57,039 bases of DNA. Source: Opitutaceae bacterium. GTDB lineage: Bacteria > Verrucomicrobiota > Verrucomicrobiia > Opitutales > Opitutaceae. Positions 7,471 to 16,345 of this stretch are shown here, one piece after another. The translations under genes and the position numbers were made by a program. Position 1 is the first letter of the stretch. The number at the start of each line of letters is the position of its first letter. The stretch is taken from assembly GCA_030648295.1 (NCBI GenBank), contig JAUSID010000105.1:1-57039 (forward strand), written 5' to 3'. The notes beneath the pieces are model-generated. The model worked only from the letters and a program-made list of their open reading frames with translations, searched no databases and was not told where the DNA came from.

Positions 7471-8472
7471 TCACGCCGCCCCGTCGACGATCCGATCAAT
7501 CTCCGCAAGTTCGGCCGCGGAGAATTTCAGGTTCTCGAGCGTCTCCAGATTCTCCTCGATCTGGCGCGTCTTGCTCGCGCCGATCAACGCGGAGGTGATC
7601 GCGGGATTGTGCAACACCCACGCGAGCGACATCTGGGCCAGTGACTGCCCGCGTCGTCGCGCGATTGTTTCCAGCGCGCGCAGCACGGCCAGCTTCGCCG
7701 GTGTGATGTGCCCGGGTTTGAGAAAACGCGGATCACGGACGGCGCGCGCATCCGGCGGCAGTCCGTCGAGATAGCGATTAGTGAGCAGGCCCTGCGCGAG
7801 CGGACAGAACGCGATGCCACCGACGCCTTCGTCGAGCAGCACCTGGCTCAGTCCGTTTTCAATCCAGCGATCGAAGAGGTGATATTTCGGCTGATGGATG
7901 AGGCACGGGGTCCCGAGCTCGCGGAGAAGCTTGGCCGCCCGCGCGGTCTGCTCGGCGTTGTAATTGGAGATCCCCGCATACAGCGCCTTGCCTGATTTCA
8001 CCGCGTGCGCGACGGCGCCCATCGTTTCATCGAGCGGCGTGTGCGGATCCGGTCGGTGCGAATAAAAGATGTCGACGTACTCGAGCCGCATCCGCCGCAG
8101 GCTCTGGTCGAGCGAACTGAGCAGGTATTTTCGCGATCCCCAGTCGCCGTACGGGCCGTCCCACATCGTGTAGCCCGCCTTCGTCGAAATGATCAGTTCG
8201 TCGCGGTATCCGGCGAGATCGGTGTGCAGAATCTTGCCGAATGTTTCTTCCGCCGTGCCGGGCGGCGGACCGTAGTTGTTAGCCAGATCGAAATGGGTGA
8301 TGCCGAGGTCGAACGCACGCAGGACCAGCGCGCGGCTGTTCGCATAATCATGTTCGGCGCCGAAATTGTGCCACAGCCCGAGGGAAATGGCCGGCAGCTT
8401 CAGTCCACTGCGGCCGCAGCGGCGATAAAGGTCGGGATTGTCGTAGCGAGTCGGGGCGGGGGAATGGGCCAT
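7471..8472 (-). CDS. Aldo/keto reductase (YghZ-like)
   Basis: A 333-residue NAD(P)H-dependent aldo/keto reductase with a TIM barrel. Active-site residues visible: Asp62 and Tyr67 in THFDLANNYGPPPGTAEE, Lys98 in ELIISTKAGY and His in YVDIFYSHRPD. The GLWHNFG and MWDGPYGDWGSRKYL stretches resemble the L-glyceraldehyde-3-phosphate reductase YghZ group. The ATG at 8472 is chosen because it gives the family start (TRYDNPDLYRRCGRSGLKLP); upstream codons are low-confidence. It is divergent from the fused kinase gene across a 123-nt gap. Confidence 0.9.
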   Translation of the reverse strand: MAHSPAPTRYDNPDLYRRCGRSGLKLPAISLGLWHNFGAEHDYANSRALVLRAFDLGITHFDLANNYGPPPGTAEETFGKILHTDLAGYRDELIISTKAGYTMWDGPYGDWGSRKYLLSSLDQSLRRMRLEYVDIFYSHRPDPHTPLDETMGAVAHAVKSGKALYAGISNYNAEQTARAAKLLRELGTPCLIHQPKYHLFDRWIENGLSQVLLDEGVGGIAFCPLAQGLLTNRYLDGLPPDARAVRDPRFLKPGHITPAKLAVLRALETIARRRGQSLAQMSLAWVLHNPAITSALIGASKTRQIEENLETLENLKFSAAELAEIDRIVDGAA

Positions 8473-8595
8473 CGCGGTAGCGGAATCGTGCCAGCGTGCG
8501 CTTCGCCAGTGGCCGGTCAAGGGCGGGGCACACGGCTCGCCGCGGTCGGTGTTTTCCCTTGAGCTTCCTGGGCTGTTCGCCGTCATCCAAACGCC

Positions 8596-11500
8596 GTGGC
8601 AACGCCGCTCAACCCATCATTCCCGCCCAAGGCCGGACCCGCATCGGAGACCGGCTGCGCTCTCCCGGCGGGAGCCGCTCATGCCCAGCGCGACGCGGCG
8701 GTGGCGCTCGCGCAACGCGCGGTTGAACGGCTCACCGAATCATTGGCGAAATCGAAACCGATGCATCCGCTCGGGCAAACCGTCGGACTTGGCCTGCAAA
8801 AAGTCCTCAACCCATCCGCGCTCTCGCTCCACGGAGGCATCCGGGCGGATGCGCCGGTGCTGGTGGTTCTCGCGGCGGGCAAGGGGACGCGCTTTGGCCA
8901 GCAACCGAAGTGCATCCAGCCGATCCTCGGAACTCCGCTCGCCCGCCACTCGATCGACGCCTTTCGCACCGTCAGCCCATCTCCCGTCATCGGGATGGTC
9001 GGCTACCGGCACGAGGAGGTCGCCGCGGCGCTCGGCGACGACAACGTCCTGGTCTGCTCCGAAAATCCGACCGGCGGTACCGCCTTTGCCGCTTTCGAGG
9101 CGTTTTCGGTTCCCGGCCTGCTCGCGGCCAATCCGGTGCTCGTCGTCACGATGGGTGATCGAGTCGTGCCGGCTTCCATTTTCCGGCGGTTGCTGGAAAC
9201 GCATTCGACGGGCGGGCGTGAGGCGGAGCTGACATTTCTCAGCGCACGCTACGAACCACCGAAACACCACGGCAAGGGCCGCGTCCTGCGCAACCAGGCC
9301 GGTCGCGTCGTTCGCATCGTCGAGCAGAAGGACATCGCGGCGGAAACGGACCAGCTCACCCAGCATGCGCTCGACAGCCTGACCGAGGGCAACTGTCCGC
9401 TGTATGCGATTCGCGCCACGACGTTGTTCCGGCACCTGGGGCAGCTCGATAATGTGAATGCGCAGGGGCAATACTACCTGACGGATGTCGTCGCCCGCAT
9501 CAGCGGGACGGGCGGCGAGATCCGGACGGTCACGACGAGCCCGAACGAGCCGGAATATGATCTCCTTTGCTCCGACGTCACCCAGCCGCAGGACCTCGCG
9601 CTGCTCGAGGGCATACTCGCCCGACAGGCTGGCCGTTCGCCGGAGCAGCAGGAAATAGCCGCGGCCGCAGCGGCGATACTCGCCGATCGCCCGGCCGGCC
9701 AGGTCGCGTCGATCGCGCGTCAGCTCCAGGAATTGTTCGAGGCCGCGCGACGCGACAAACTCGGGTACAAGCCGGATCAGCCCGTGGCCATCGGGATCTG
9801 CGGCGGCCGTCTGCGCATTGCCTTCATGCATCCCGACATGGGGCGCTTCTTTGGCCCCGCCTGGCAGATGCCGATTGGCGCCGCCGACGTGAACGGCAAC
9901 GAGCAAATCGTCGTGCTCGCCCAGCTGGCCGAGGATCGCCGGATTCACCTTTACCCGCTCGATCCCAAGTACCGGGAAAACGTCAACTACGTGTCGGGCG
10001 ACGACGGCAGCATGTATCCGGGAAGTGATGTCGCCGACTGGCATTCCTACGAAGGCTTCGGGACCCGGATGAGCGAGACGCTGCTGTTATCGCTCGGCTA
10101 CTTCAGCGACGAGGAAATCGAGTCCCGGAAGCAGAAGAACCTGCCGTTGCCGCCATCGTCGCTGCGCGTGTCGAACAGCATGCGGCGTCCATTTGCGCTG
10201 ATCGGCAACGCCATCGCTTCGCTGCGCACGCTGCGCGAGGGTCATATCGGCGCGAGGGTCCAGTCGAGCCTGGGGCGCGATTATTTCCGCGGGTTGCGGA
10301 TTGCGTGCACGGGCGGAGTCCCGCAGGGCGGTTTTTCCAGCTCTTCCGCCCTCACGGTCGCCACCAAGAACGCGTTGAACACGCTGCTGCACCTGGGCAT
10401 TCCCGCGGACGTGCTCGTACATCTGGCGTGCCAGGCGGAGTACGGCACGGGCGTCCGTGCTGGTTCGCTCGATCAGGCGACGGAACAGAAAGGCCGGGCG
10501 GGGCAGGGGACGCTGATCTCGTCGAATCCAGCCGACAACTACCGCATTCTCGGCACCTACCAGGTGCCGGCCGAACGGTTCCGCGTGATTTTCCCTTACA
10601 CGGTGGAGCGCGATCGCGCCGCCTGGCGGTGGTCGGGCGGAATGTATGCGGAAACGAGCGCGACCGGCGCTGCGCTCACCACCAGCGAAGTCCGCAAGAT
10701 GACGGGAAAGGCGGCGGAAATGGCGGCGATTCTCACGCGGCTGCCGCTCGACACCGATTTTTTCAAGGAAATCGAAGCGGACCTCATAGCCGATGGCCGG
10801 CTCGAGCTTGCCAGCCGGGAGTGGATTCGCCGGATCCTGCGGCAGCTGCCGCTCCTCGTTTCGCGCGCTGATCTGCAGGCGCAGGTCGCGGTACAGCGCG
10901 ACTGGTATGCCGGCGAGTTGAGCCGGGTGCGCGGGTTGGAGCGGAAAAGCGCCGGAGAAAAAGCGGATGCAACCTTCGCATCGCTGTTCACCGGCTGGCG
11001 TGAGCCGCTGCTGCGCCGCCATCTCCCCGGCCCGGCCGGCGGACGATCGTCGCCGACCCTTTCCGCAAACGGAATGGTCGAGGAATCCGGCGTGCCGTTG
11101 CGCGCCATGGTGGCGTATCTTTTCAGTGAGGTGGCGAAGAACTTCTTTCTGATTCATCACCCCGAGCAGTGGATCGAGTTTGTCACCCGTTCACAGCAGG
11201 GTGATCGCAGCTGGCAGATCGATCCGGCGCGTTTGCCGGAACGCAGTGCACTGGCCGCCCAACTGGAATGGGAGGAGAAGTGCACCGGTCCTGCGAGGCT
11301 CGACCGCTGGCTGGAGTACGTCGGAGCGGTCCCCTACGATTTCAATCGCGACCTGGACGATGCGTCGCTGTCCGCAGCCATGCCACCCGAGTTTCACGTC
11401 TGGGCTGGGGGGAGCTTCTTCCGCGGCCTGGCCGTGATCGACGTTGCCGAGGCGATGCTGAAGCGTGCCTTTGGGCTGGATGCAGTGGCGGTGCGGGTCA

Positions 11501-11715
11501 ATGCCGCGGGCCAGGGTGACTATTTTCAAGTTCACGTCGACACGCAGAAGACGGAACTGGCCGCCGTGAAGGATTTCCTGCGCGATGCGTTTTACCACCG
11601 GTTTGGACTTTCACCCGACCCTGAGTTTGTGGAAACCAATCCCGGCGCCGGCGCGGTGGGCGTGACCTTTAGCCGGTTCGACGTGTTACCACAGCTCATT
11701 CGGGCGCTCGGTTAG
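8596..11715 (+). CDS. Fused sugar nucleotidyltransferase / GHMP-family sugar kinase
   Basis: A 1039-residue protein with GTG start. After a helical N-terminus (about 1-85) comes a nucleotidyltransferase domain with the pyrophosphorylase loop LAAGKGTRFGQQPKC (92-106), followed by ENPTGGTAFAAFEAF and VVTMGDRVVP. The C-terminal half is a GHMP kinase: a galactokinase-like entry (GICGGRLRIAFMHPDMGRFF, about 395-415) and the phosphate loop GGVPQGGFSSSSALTVA (about 573-589). The order matches bifunctional L-fucokinase/GDP-fucose pyrophosphorylase (FKP), but the N-terminal domain looks GlmU-like. The likely role is salvage of a free sugar to NDP-sugar; the sugar and nucleotide cannot be read from the sequence. 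No fucose genes are adjacent. Confidence 0.85.
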   Translation: MATPLNPSFPPKAGPASETGCALPAGAAHAQRDAAVALAQRAVERLTESLAKSKPMHPLGQTVGLGLQKVLNPSALSLHGGIRADAPVLVVLAAGKGTRFGQQPKCIQPILGTPLARHSIDAFRTVSPSPVIGMVGYRHEEVAAALGDDNVLVCSENPTGGTAFAAFEAFSVPGLLAANPVLVVTMGDRVVPASIFRRLLETHSTGGREAELTFLSARYEPPKHHGKGRVLRNQAGRVVRIVEQKDIAAETDQLTQHALDSLTEGNCPLYAIRATTLFRHLGQLDNVNAQGQYYLTDVVARISGTGGEIRTVTTSPNEPEYDLLCSDVTQPQDLALLEGILARQAGRSPEQQEIAAAAAAILADRPAGQVASIARQLQELFEAARRDKLGYKPDQPVAIGICGGRLRIAFMHPDMGRFFGPAWQMPIGAADVNGNEQIVVLAQLAEDRRIHLYPLDPKYRENVNYVSGDDGSMYPGSDVADWHSYEGFGTRMSETLLLSLGYFSDEEIESRKQKNLPLPPSSLRVSNSMRRPFALIGNAIASLRTLREGHIGARVQSSLGRDYFRGLRIACTGGVPQGGFSSSSALTVATKNALNTLLHLGIPADVLVHLACQAEYGTGVRAGSLDQATEQKGRAGQGTLISSNPADNYRILGTYQVPAERFRVIFPYTVERDRAAWRWSGGMYAETSATGAALTTSEVRKMTGKAAEMAAILTRLPLDTDFFKEIEADLIADGRLELASREWIRRILRQLPLLVSRADLQAQVAVQRDWYAGELSRVRGLERKSAGEKADATFASLFTGWREPLLRRHLPGPAGGRSSPTLSANGMVEESGVPLRAMVAYLFSEVAKNFFLIHHPEQWIEFVTRSQQGDRSWQIDPARLPERSALAAQLEWEEKCTGPARLDRWLEYVGAVPYDFNRDLDDASLSAAMPPEFHVWAGGSFFRGLAVIDVAEAMLKRAFGLDAVAVRVNAAGQGDYFQVHVDTQKTELAAVKDFLRDAFYHRFGLSPDPEFVETNPGAGAVGVTFSRFDVLPQLIRALG

Positions 11716-11964
11716 CATTAATGGATGGGGACGAGTAAACGCACCCGGTTCTTCAGCGTCGGTCACTTCGAGCAGCGTCATGGCGGGAGTCACCGTGATC
11801 GTGCGCGCCCCATCCATTCCACCGAAAACCACATTTGTCAGCGGGACCAGCGTTGAGTTGGACGAACTTGCGGTCAGGAGCAGCGCTGCGGTGGCGGCAT
11901 CCTCGGCGATGGTTTGATCGGGAATGTTGGACATGCCTGGAGCGCTGTTGGTCCCGCCCGCCAC
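11686..11964 (-). pseudogene. Remnant of an adhesin-type repeat domain (Ig/cadherin-like)
   Basis: The minus strand reads IPDQTIAEDAATAALLLTAS, then SSNSTLVPLTNVVFGG and GARTITVTPAMTLLEVTDAE. This is the pattern of tandem extracellular repeats (start DQTI.ED, middle SSN.TLVP..N, end RT.TVTPA...VTD) found in giant surface proteins. Parts of the usual ~90-residue unit are missing, and no signal peptide or further repeats remain. The reading frame runs into the 3' end of the upstream gene on the other strand. It looks like the eroded remains of a large surface-protein gene. Confidence 0.55.
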
Positions 11965-12069
11965 AACCTACGGAACCCGAAGCTTGCCTGATCGAAGTTT
12001 CCGAGTGCCAGCCAACCGGCGCATCTCACTTTCTTGCAGAATCGCCACCTGGCATCGTGGCCAAGCCTC

Positions 12070-12118
12070 GGCGGCTGGAAAGCCACCGCTCCGGCGGAAG
12101 GGCGGCTTTCCAGCCGCC
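12070..12118. repeat. Inverted repeat, 15-bp perfect arms
   Basis: Arms GGCGGCTGGAAAGCC (about 12070-12084) and GGCTTTCCAGCCGCC (about 12104-12118) are separated by 19 nt. It may terminate transcription or belong to a dispersed element family. Confidence 0.6.
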
Positions 12119-12123
12119 CTTCG

Positions 12124-12200
12124 CATCACCCAAGTCTTCCACGTCTCCCAAGTCTCCCACGTCTTCCGACGTCTTCCGATGTCTTCCCGTCTTCAATTTC
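12124..12200 (+). repeat. GTCTTCC / GTCTCCC micro-repeat tract
   Basis: Degenerate tandem heptamer-like units, CAAGTCTTCCACGTCTCCC and similar. The same kind of tract occurs at 35985-36050 and 38790-38875. The remainder of 11965-12434 shows no gene. Confidence 0.7.
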
Positions 12201-12434
12201 CTTGCGCCCTTCTTTCGGCCGATGCGTCTGGCCGACAGCTGGCCGCGATTTCCTGACTGATCGCGGGCGAGTGGAAACCCGGAGAGGTGCACTGGCGTGC
12301 GCTCCGGGTTTGCCGTCTCGAGGATTCGCGGTCGCCAAGACAACCGCCGCCTGATTAGAACGGCACATCCGTTTGTGACGGCTTGCGCTTCGACTTTGCC
12401 TGGTCGGTGTTCGCCCCTGCGACCCACGCCCGAA

Positions 12435-13526
12435 TCAAGGGGCCGTTGACTTCAAATGCGCGAGCAGAAATTCGCGGAGCGCGTGCAGGTGGTTGCCTTC
12501 CAGTCGAGGGTCCGCCTGGGCAAAGAACACGGTGGCGCGAACACCGGCGGCATCACAGGCCTTCTTCACCGCGCGCGCGTGGTTCGGATGGTGCAGATAC
12601 TGGCCGCGATCCGCCACCGGACCGTCGGCCTGGCTCGTATACATGAACACGGGCGGATCATCCGGGCTGACGAGCGAGAGCATGTCGACGTCGTCGAGGA
12701 TCGCCTTCGCCTCATCGAGTTCCGCGTCGGATGTTTTGCCATAGAAGGCCGTCACCTCTCCCGGGCGTTCGAAGCTCTGGCCGGGGCGAGTGGGCAGGAA
12801 CTCCGGCCAGCGGCGGAGATTATACGTCGCCTGGGTGTTGAGCGCGCCGGCCGCACGCACGCGCGATGATTCGCGCAAAACGGGATCACGGTTTTTCGGA
12901 TCGGCGAGATCCGGATGAAATGCCAGCCAGAGCGAGGTACCGGCTCCGGCCGACCCGCCGTACACCGCGACCCGGGTGGGATCGATGTTGTATTCCTTCG
13001 CCTTCGAGCGGATGAACTGAATCGAGCGCGCGCAGTCCCGCAGGATGTCCTGGATTGGAGCGGTCGTGCGGTAGCGGTAATTGATCGCCATGAACGAAAC
13101 ACCGGCGTCGACGCAGCCGCTGATCATCTCCGGACTCGCCACCGCCTTGCTGCCATTCACGAATCCGCCGCCATGGATGAAAACGACGAGGGGAGTCGGC
13201 CGGTCGGATTTGGCGATCCACAAATCGAGTTTGTTGCGTTCGTCGGCTCCGTAGCTCACGTCGGCGTGTGTGGGGGTGGGGCGGCGCGCGCCGTCCTGCG
13301 CTTCGCCGGCCCGCTCGGGATCCTTCGCGGTTTGTGGCCGCGATTGTTTCTTTTGCTTCCGGAGTTTGTTCGCGTGTGTCTGCGCCTCCTCGGCCGTGAG
13401 GACACCGACGCCATTCGCATCCGCCTCCGGATAGCGTTTCATCAATTCCTGGAGCCGCGTCGCGGTATCCGCGGCGGCGAGACTGAAGGGAGCTGCAACA
13501 ATCAGGAACAGGTGGAGGAACTTCAT
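12435..13526 (-). CDS. Secreted alpha/beta hydrolase (esterase/lipase-like)
   Basis: A 363-residue exported esterase. Signal peptide at residues 1-19 (MKFLHLFLIVAAPFSLAAA). A degenerate EF-hand-like loop, DANGVGVLTAEE (36-47), precedes the hydrolase domain. The domain shows the oxyanion-hole motif HGGG (118-121), the nucleophile elbow GGSAGAG with Ser192, a late Asp in DDPPVFMYTSQADG and a His in LEGNHLHALREF. It resembles the BD-FAE/carboxylesterase group; the substrate is unknown. The ATG at 13526 gives a clean signal peptide, while the longer frame reads through repeat DNA. It is divergent from the interrupted sulfatase. Confidence 0.88.
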   Translation of the reverse strand: MKFLHLFLIVAAPFSLAAADTATRLQELMKRYPEADANGVGVLTAEEAQTHANKLRKQKKQSRPQTAKDPERAGEAQDGARRPTPTHADVSYGADERNKLDLWIAKSDRPTPLVVFIHGGGFVNGSKAVASPEMISGCVDAGVSFMAINYRYRTTAPIQDILRDCARSIQFIRSKAKEYNIDPTRVAVYGGSAGAGTSLWLAFHPDLADPKNRDPVLRESSRVRAAGALNTQATYNLRRWPEFLPTRPGQSFERPGEVTAFYGKTSDAELDEAKAILDDVDMLSLVSPDDPPVFMYTSQADGPVADRGQYLHHPNHARAVKKACDAAGVRATVFFAQADPRLEGNHLHALREFLLAHLKSTAP

Positions 13527-13622
13527 GGCGCGCTGAGTATGACGGTAGCAGTGGCCCGGCGGGTGCGGATCTGGATGGAAAAAAACGGGTGGAAGGGTCC
13601 CGGCTCCTTCGTGAGGGTGCGT

Positions 13623-13650
13623 CCCTGGGAGCGCGGGCGTCTCGCCCGCA
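13623..13650. repeat. REP-like element, GGGAGCGCGGGCG...CGCCCGC family
   Basis: CTGGGAGCGCGGGCGTCTCG followed by CCCGCA, a short palindrome around GCGGGCG/CGCCCGC. Related copies are at 15459, 16230, 22228 (inverted), 52042 (diverged) and 56545-56604. Confidence 0.7.
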
Positions 13651-13729
13651 ACGGCCCAGGGCGCAGCCGCCCGCCGTGCACGTTCGTGCTTGTTTGCGGG
13701 CGGTAATCGGCCGGAACATGCCGTGCTGC

Positions 13730-15310
13730 ATGAATACCCTGATTCCAAAAACCGGAAGTGCGCACCCCGGCGTCGGCACGCTCCTGGCGGCACTGGTCAT
13801 CACCACGGTGGCCGTGTTCGGCGGCGAGTCCGCGGGTTCAAGGGCGATCACGCCGTCCCGGCCCAACATCGTTTTTATCCTGATTGATGACCTCGGTTAC
13901 GGCGACGTGGGCTGCTATGGGGCGACGAAGGTGAAGACGCCCAACGTCGATCGGCTGGCGCGCGAAGGCATGCGGTTCACCGATGCGCACACGACCGCGT
14001 CGGTGTGCACGCCGACCCGGTTCGCGTTCATGAGTGGCCGGTATGCGTGGCGGCAGGCGGGCACCGGAATCGCGGCCGGCAACGCGGTGAGTTTGATCCT
14101 TCCGGGCACGCCGACCGTGGCGTCGGTCCTGAAGTCCGCGGGTTATGCAACCGGCGTGGTCGGCAAGTGACACCTCGGACTCGGCGAGACCACGCCGGAT
14201 TTCAACCAGGATATCAAGCCAGGGCCGCTCGAGATTGGCTTCGATTACGCGTTCATCATCCCGGCCACCGGCGACCGCGTGCCGTGTGTGTTCGTGGAGA
14301 ATCATCGCGTGGTCGGGCTCGACCCGGCGGATCCGATCACGGTCAGCTTTGGCGAGCCGATTCCCGGCGTGCCGACGGCCGACTCGCATCCCGAGATGCT
14401 GATCATGAAGGCGGATCGGAACCACTCAAAGTCGATCGTGCGCGGCATCTCGCGGATCGGTTACATGAAAGGTGGCGAAAAGGCGCGGTGGCACGACGAG
14501 GACATCGCCGACACGCTGGCGAAGAAGGCGACGGCTTTCATCGAAAAGCAGACGCCGGCGAAGCCGTTTTTTCTCTATTTCTCCACCCACGACATTCACG
14601 AGCCGATGGTGCCCCATCCGCGGTTTCGGGGCACGAGCGACTGCGGCTGGCGCGGCGACGTGATTCACGAGATGGACTGGACGGTCGGCGAGGTCCTGGC
14701 CGCACTGGAGCGGCGCGGGCTCGCGCAAAACACGCTCGTCATTTTCATGTCGGACAACGGTGGTGCGATCAAGGATTCGTACGACGATGGCACCAATGCG
14801 CTGCATGCGCGGCAGCCGCCGAACGGAATCCTGCGCGGCCAGAAAAGCCGGTTGTATGAGGGCGGTCACCGCGTGCCGTTCATCGTGCGCTGGCCCGGAC
14901 GGGTGCCGGCGGGAAAAACCTCGGATGCCCTGCTCGGATTGGTGGACATGATGCCGTCGTTTGCGGCGCTCACCGGCGGGACGATCCCGAAAGGCGGCGG
15001 ACCCGACGCGGTCAACGTGTTGCCGGCGCTGCTCGGCACGCCGGGTGCGAAGGGCCGCGACCAACTCGTGCTGCAAAACAACCGGCAGGCGCCGCTCGCG
15101 TTGCGCGCCGGCCCATGGGTGTTGATTGAGACCGCGGAGAGCGGAGCTGAATTGTTCAATCTCGCGACCGATCTCAAGCAGGAGCATGACCTCGCGAAGG
15201 CAGAGCCGGCGCGCGTTCAGGAACTGACGCAGCGGCTGGCGGCCGAACGAGCGCGCGGCGGCGTGGCGCCGCCAGGATCGCAGCCAAAAGGCAAAAAGCG
15301 CAAAGGCTGA
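13730..15310 (+). pseudogene. Secreted sulfatase interrupted by an in-frame TGA
   Basis: The same frame runs from 13730 to 15310 (526 codons) with a single TGA at 14168-14170. Residues 1-35 form a signal peptide. The formylglycine motif SVCTPTRFAFMSGRY places the modifiable Cys at residue 93. The metal site (LIDDLGYGD) and later sulfatase motifs (FFLYFSTHDIHEPMVPHPRF and FMSDNGG) are present. The stop falls in the conserved GKWHLG motif, where TGA replaces the Trp codon, so one G-to-A change explains it. Either the gene is recently inactivated or the base is an assembly error. No reading-frame drift is seen after the stop, which argues for a very recent event. Confidence 0.85.
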
Positions 15311-15342
15311 ACCGCGCGCCGAATTGTCCGTTTTGGAAAGGA

Positions 15343-15416
15343 GGCGTAGCGGAACGCGTGAGCGTTTCGCTGATCGGAATGCGATTCGGCGAAACCCTCA
15401 CGCGTTCCGCTACGCC
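15343..15416. repeat. Long inverted repeat, 28-bp arms with one mismatch
   Basis: Arms 15343-15370 and 15389-15416, beginning GGCGTAGCGGAACGCGTGAG and ending CACGCGTTCCGCTACGCC, with 18 nt between. It lies about 30 nt after the sulfatase stop and could be a terminator or a mobile palindromic element. Confidence 0.75.
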
Positions 15417-15458
15417 GAGTTTCTGCAACGAGGTTCGAAAACACGGCTTGGATTGTTT

Positions 15459-15486
15459 CCCTGGGAGCGCGGGCGTCTCGCCCGCA
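15459..15486. repeat. REP-like element, second copy
   Basis: The same CTGGGAGCGCGGGCGTCTCG unit plus CCCGCA as at 13623, nearly identical. The sequence from 15487 to 15766 shows no gene; a GGCTGCGGCATCCTGCCGCA palindrome lies near 15592. Confidence 0.7.
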
Positions 15487-15766
15487 ATGGCGGTACGAAA
15501 ACCCCCACGAACTGCGGCTGGAAGCCACAGCCACTTCAAAAGCACCTTTCGTCCGGAGCCACAAAATTCCACAGCGCGATCCTCCGAAAGTGGCTGCGGC
15601 ATCCTGCCGCAGATGGTGGGGAAGGACGGCAGGGAACTCCGGCGCGATATGCAGGCCGCGCCCAATCGCGAGCGGCCGACGCTTGTCGTGGTTTCCGATT
15701 GTTTTCCCATCCCCGCCAAATAGAGACTGCCGGTGCGCGACAAACCCCGCGCGCTCACTCCGCCCC

Positions 15767-16152
15767 ATGTCTGAAGCCATTTCGCTGGTTCGAAACCTGC
15801 TCCGGCCGACCGTCGCCGTGCGCGACGACCCGGGCATCCGTTGATTTTCATCTCCGGACTGTATGGTGAAAATGCCGGGTCGGGGCGCGCCGAGTGGCTC
15901 GAAATCTTCGGGCAGCTGGCGGACATCCTGTGGGAAACCGGCAGCAGCATGCGCCACCAGGTGAAGGGTACCTACTATTCCACTACGGCCGACTCGCGGC
16001 GGCTCCACGGCGAGATTCGCGACGTGTATTTCGATCCGGCGCGGCCGCCCGCCTCGTCCGGCATGGTGACGAAGGGCACCGGCCGTGCGGGCAAGACGAG
16101 CACGATCGACATGATCGCGATTCCGATTCCCCGCTCGAAGCCAGGATCCTGA
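15767..16152 (+). pseudogene. RidA/YjgF-like fragment, frameshifted
   Basis: From 15841 the frame reads LIFISGLYGENAGSG, then a helix (EIFGQLADILWETGSSMRHQ), VKGTYY, LHGEIRDVYFDPARPPAS and KTSTIDMIAIPIP. This is the C-terminal two-thirds of a RidA-family domain. The expected N-terminal part (SLVRNLLRPTVAVRDDPG from an ATG at 15767) lies in another frame that stops near 15841, suggesting a one-base indel. RidA proteins hydrolyse reactive enamine/imine intermediates. Between repeat elements and without an intact start, it is most likely a decaying gene. Confidence 0.5.
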
Positions 16153-16229
16153 TTCGCCCTGCCCAACTACACGGCGAAGACGCCGGCGGCGCGGTAGGAC
16201 GCGCCGCGTCGGGTTTCGCGCGCCTGGGT

Positions 16230-16256
16230 CCTGGGAACGCGGGCGTCTCGCCCGCA
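16230..16256. repeat. REP-like element, third copy
   Basis: CTGGGAACGCGGGCGTCTCG plus CCCGCA. It differs from the copies at 13623 and 15459 by one base in the left part and lies between the RidA remnant and the hpt stop. Confidence 0.7.
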
Positions 16257-16345
16257 AAGTTCTTAACGCGGCCCTGGCCGCATATATTAGAATCCTAAGT
16301 CCGCGCTCCCAGGACGGAACCGCGAGCTAACACCCCACCGACGAA

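Noticed and set aside
8740-10044. 434-codon minus-strand open frame inside the fused kinase gene
   Set aside because: Antisense shadow; the plus strand has unmistakable catalytic loops.
15590-15844. Small plus-strand frames in the sulfatase-hpt gap
   Set aside because: They run through REP-like repeats and palindromes and show no conserved protein pattern, apart from the RidA part reported separately.
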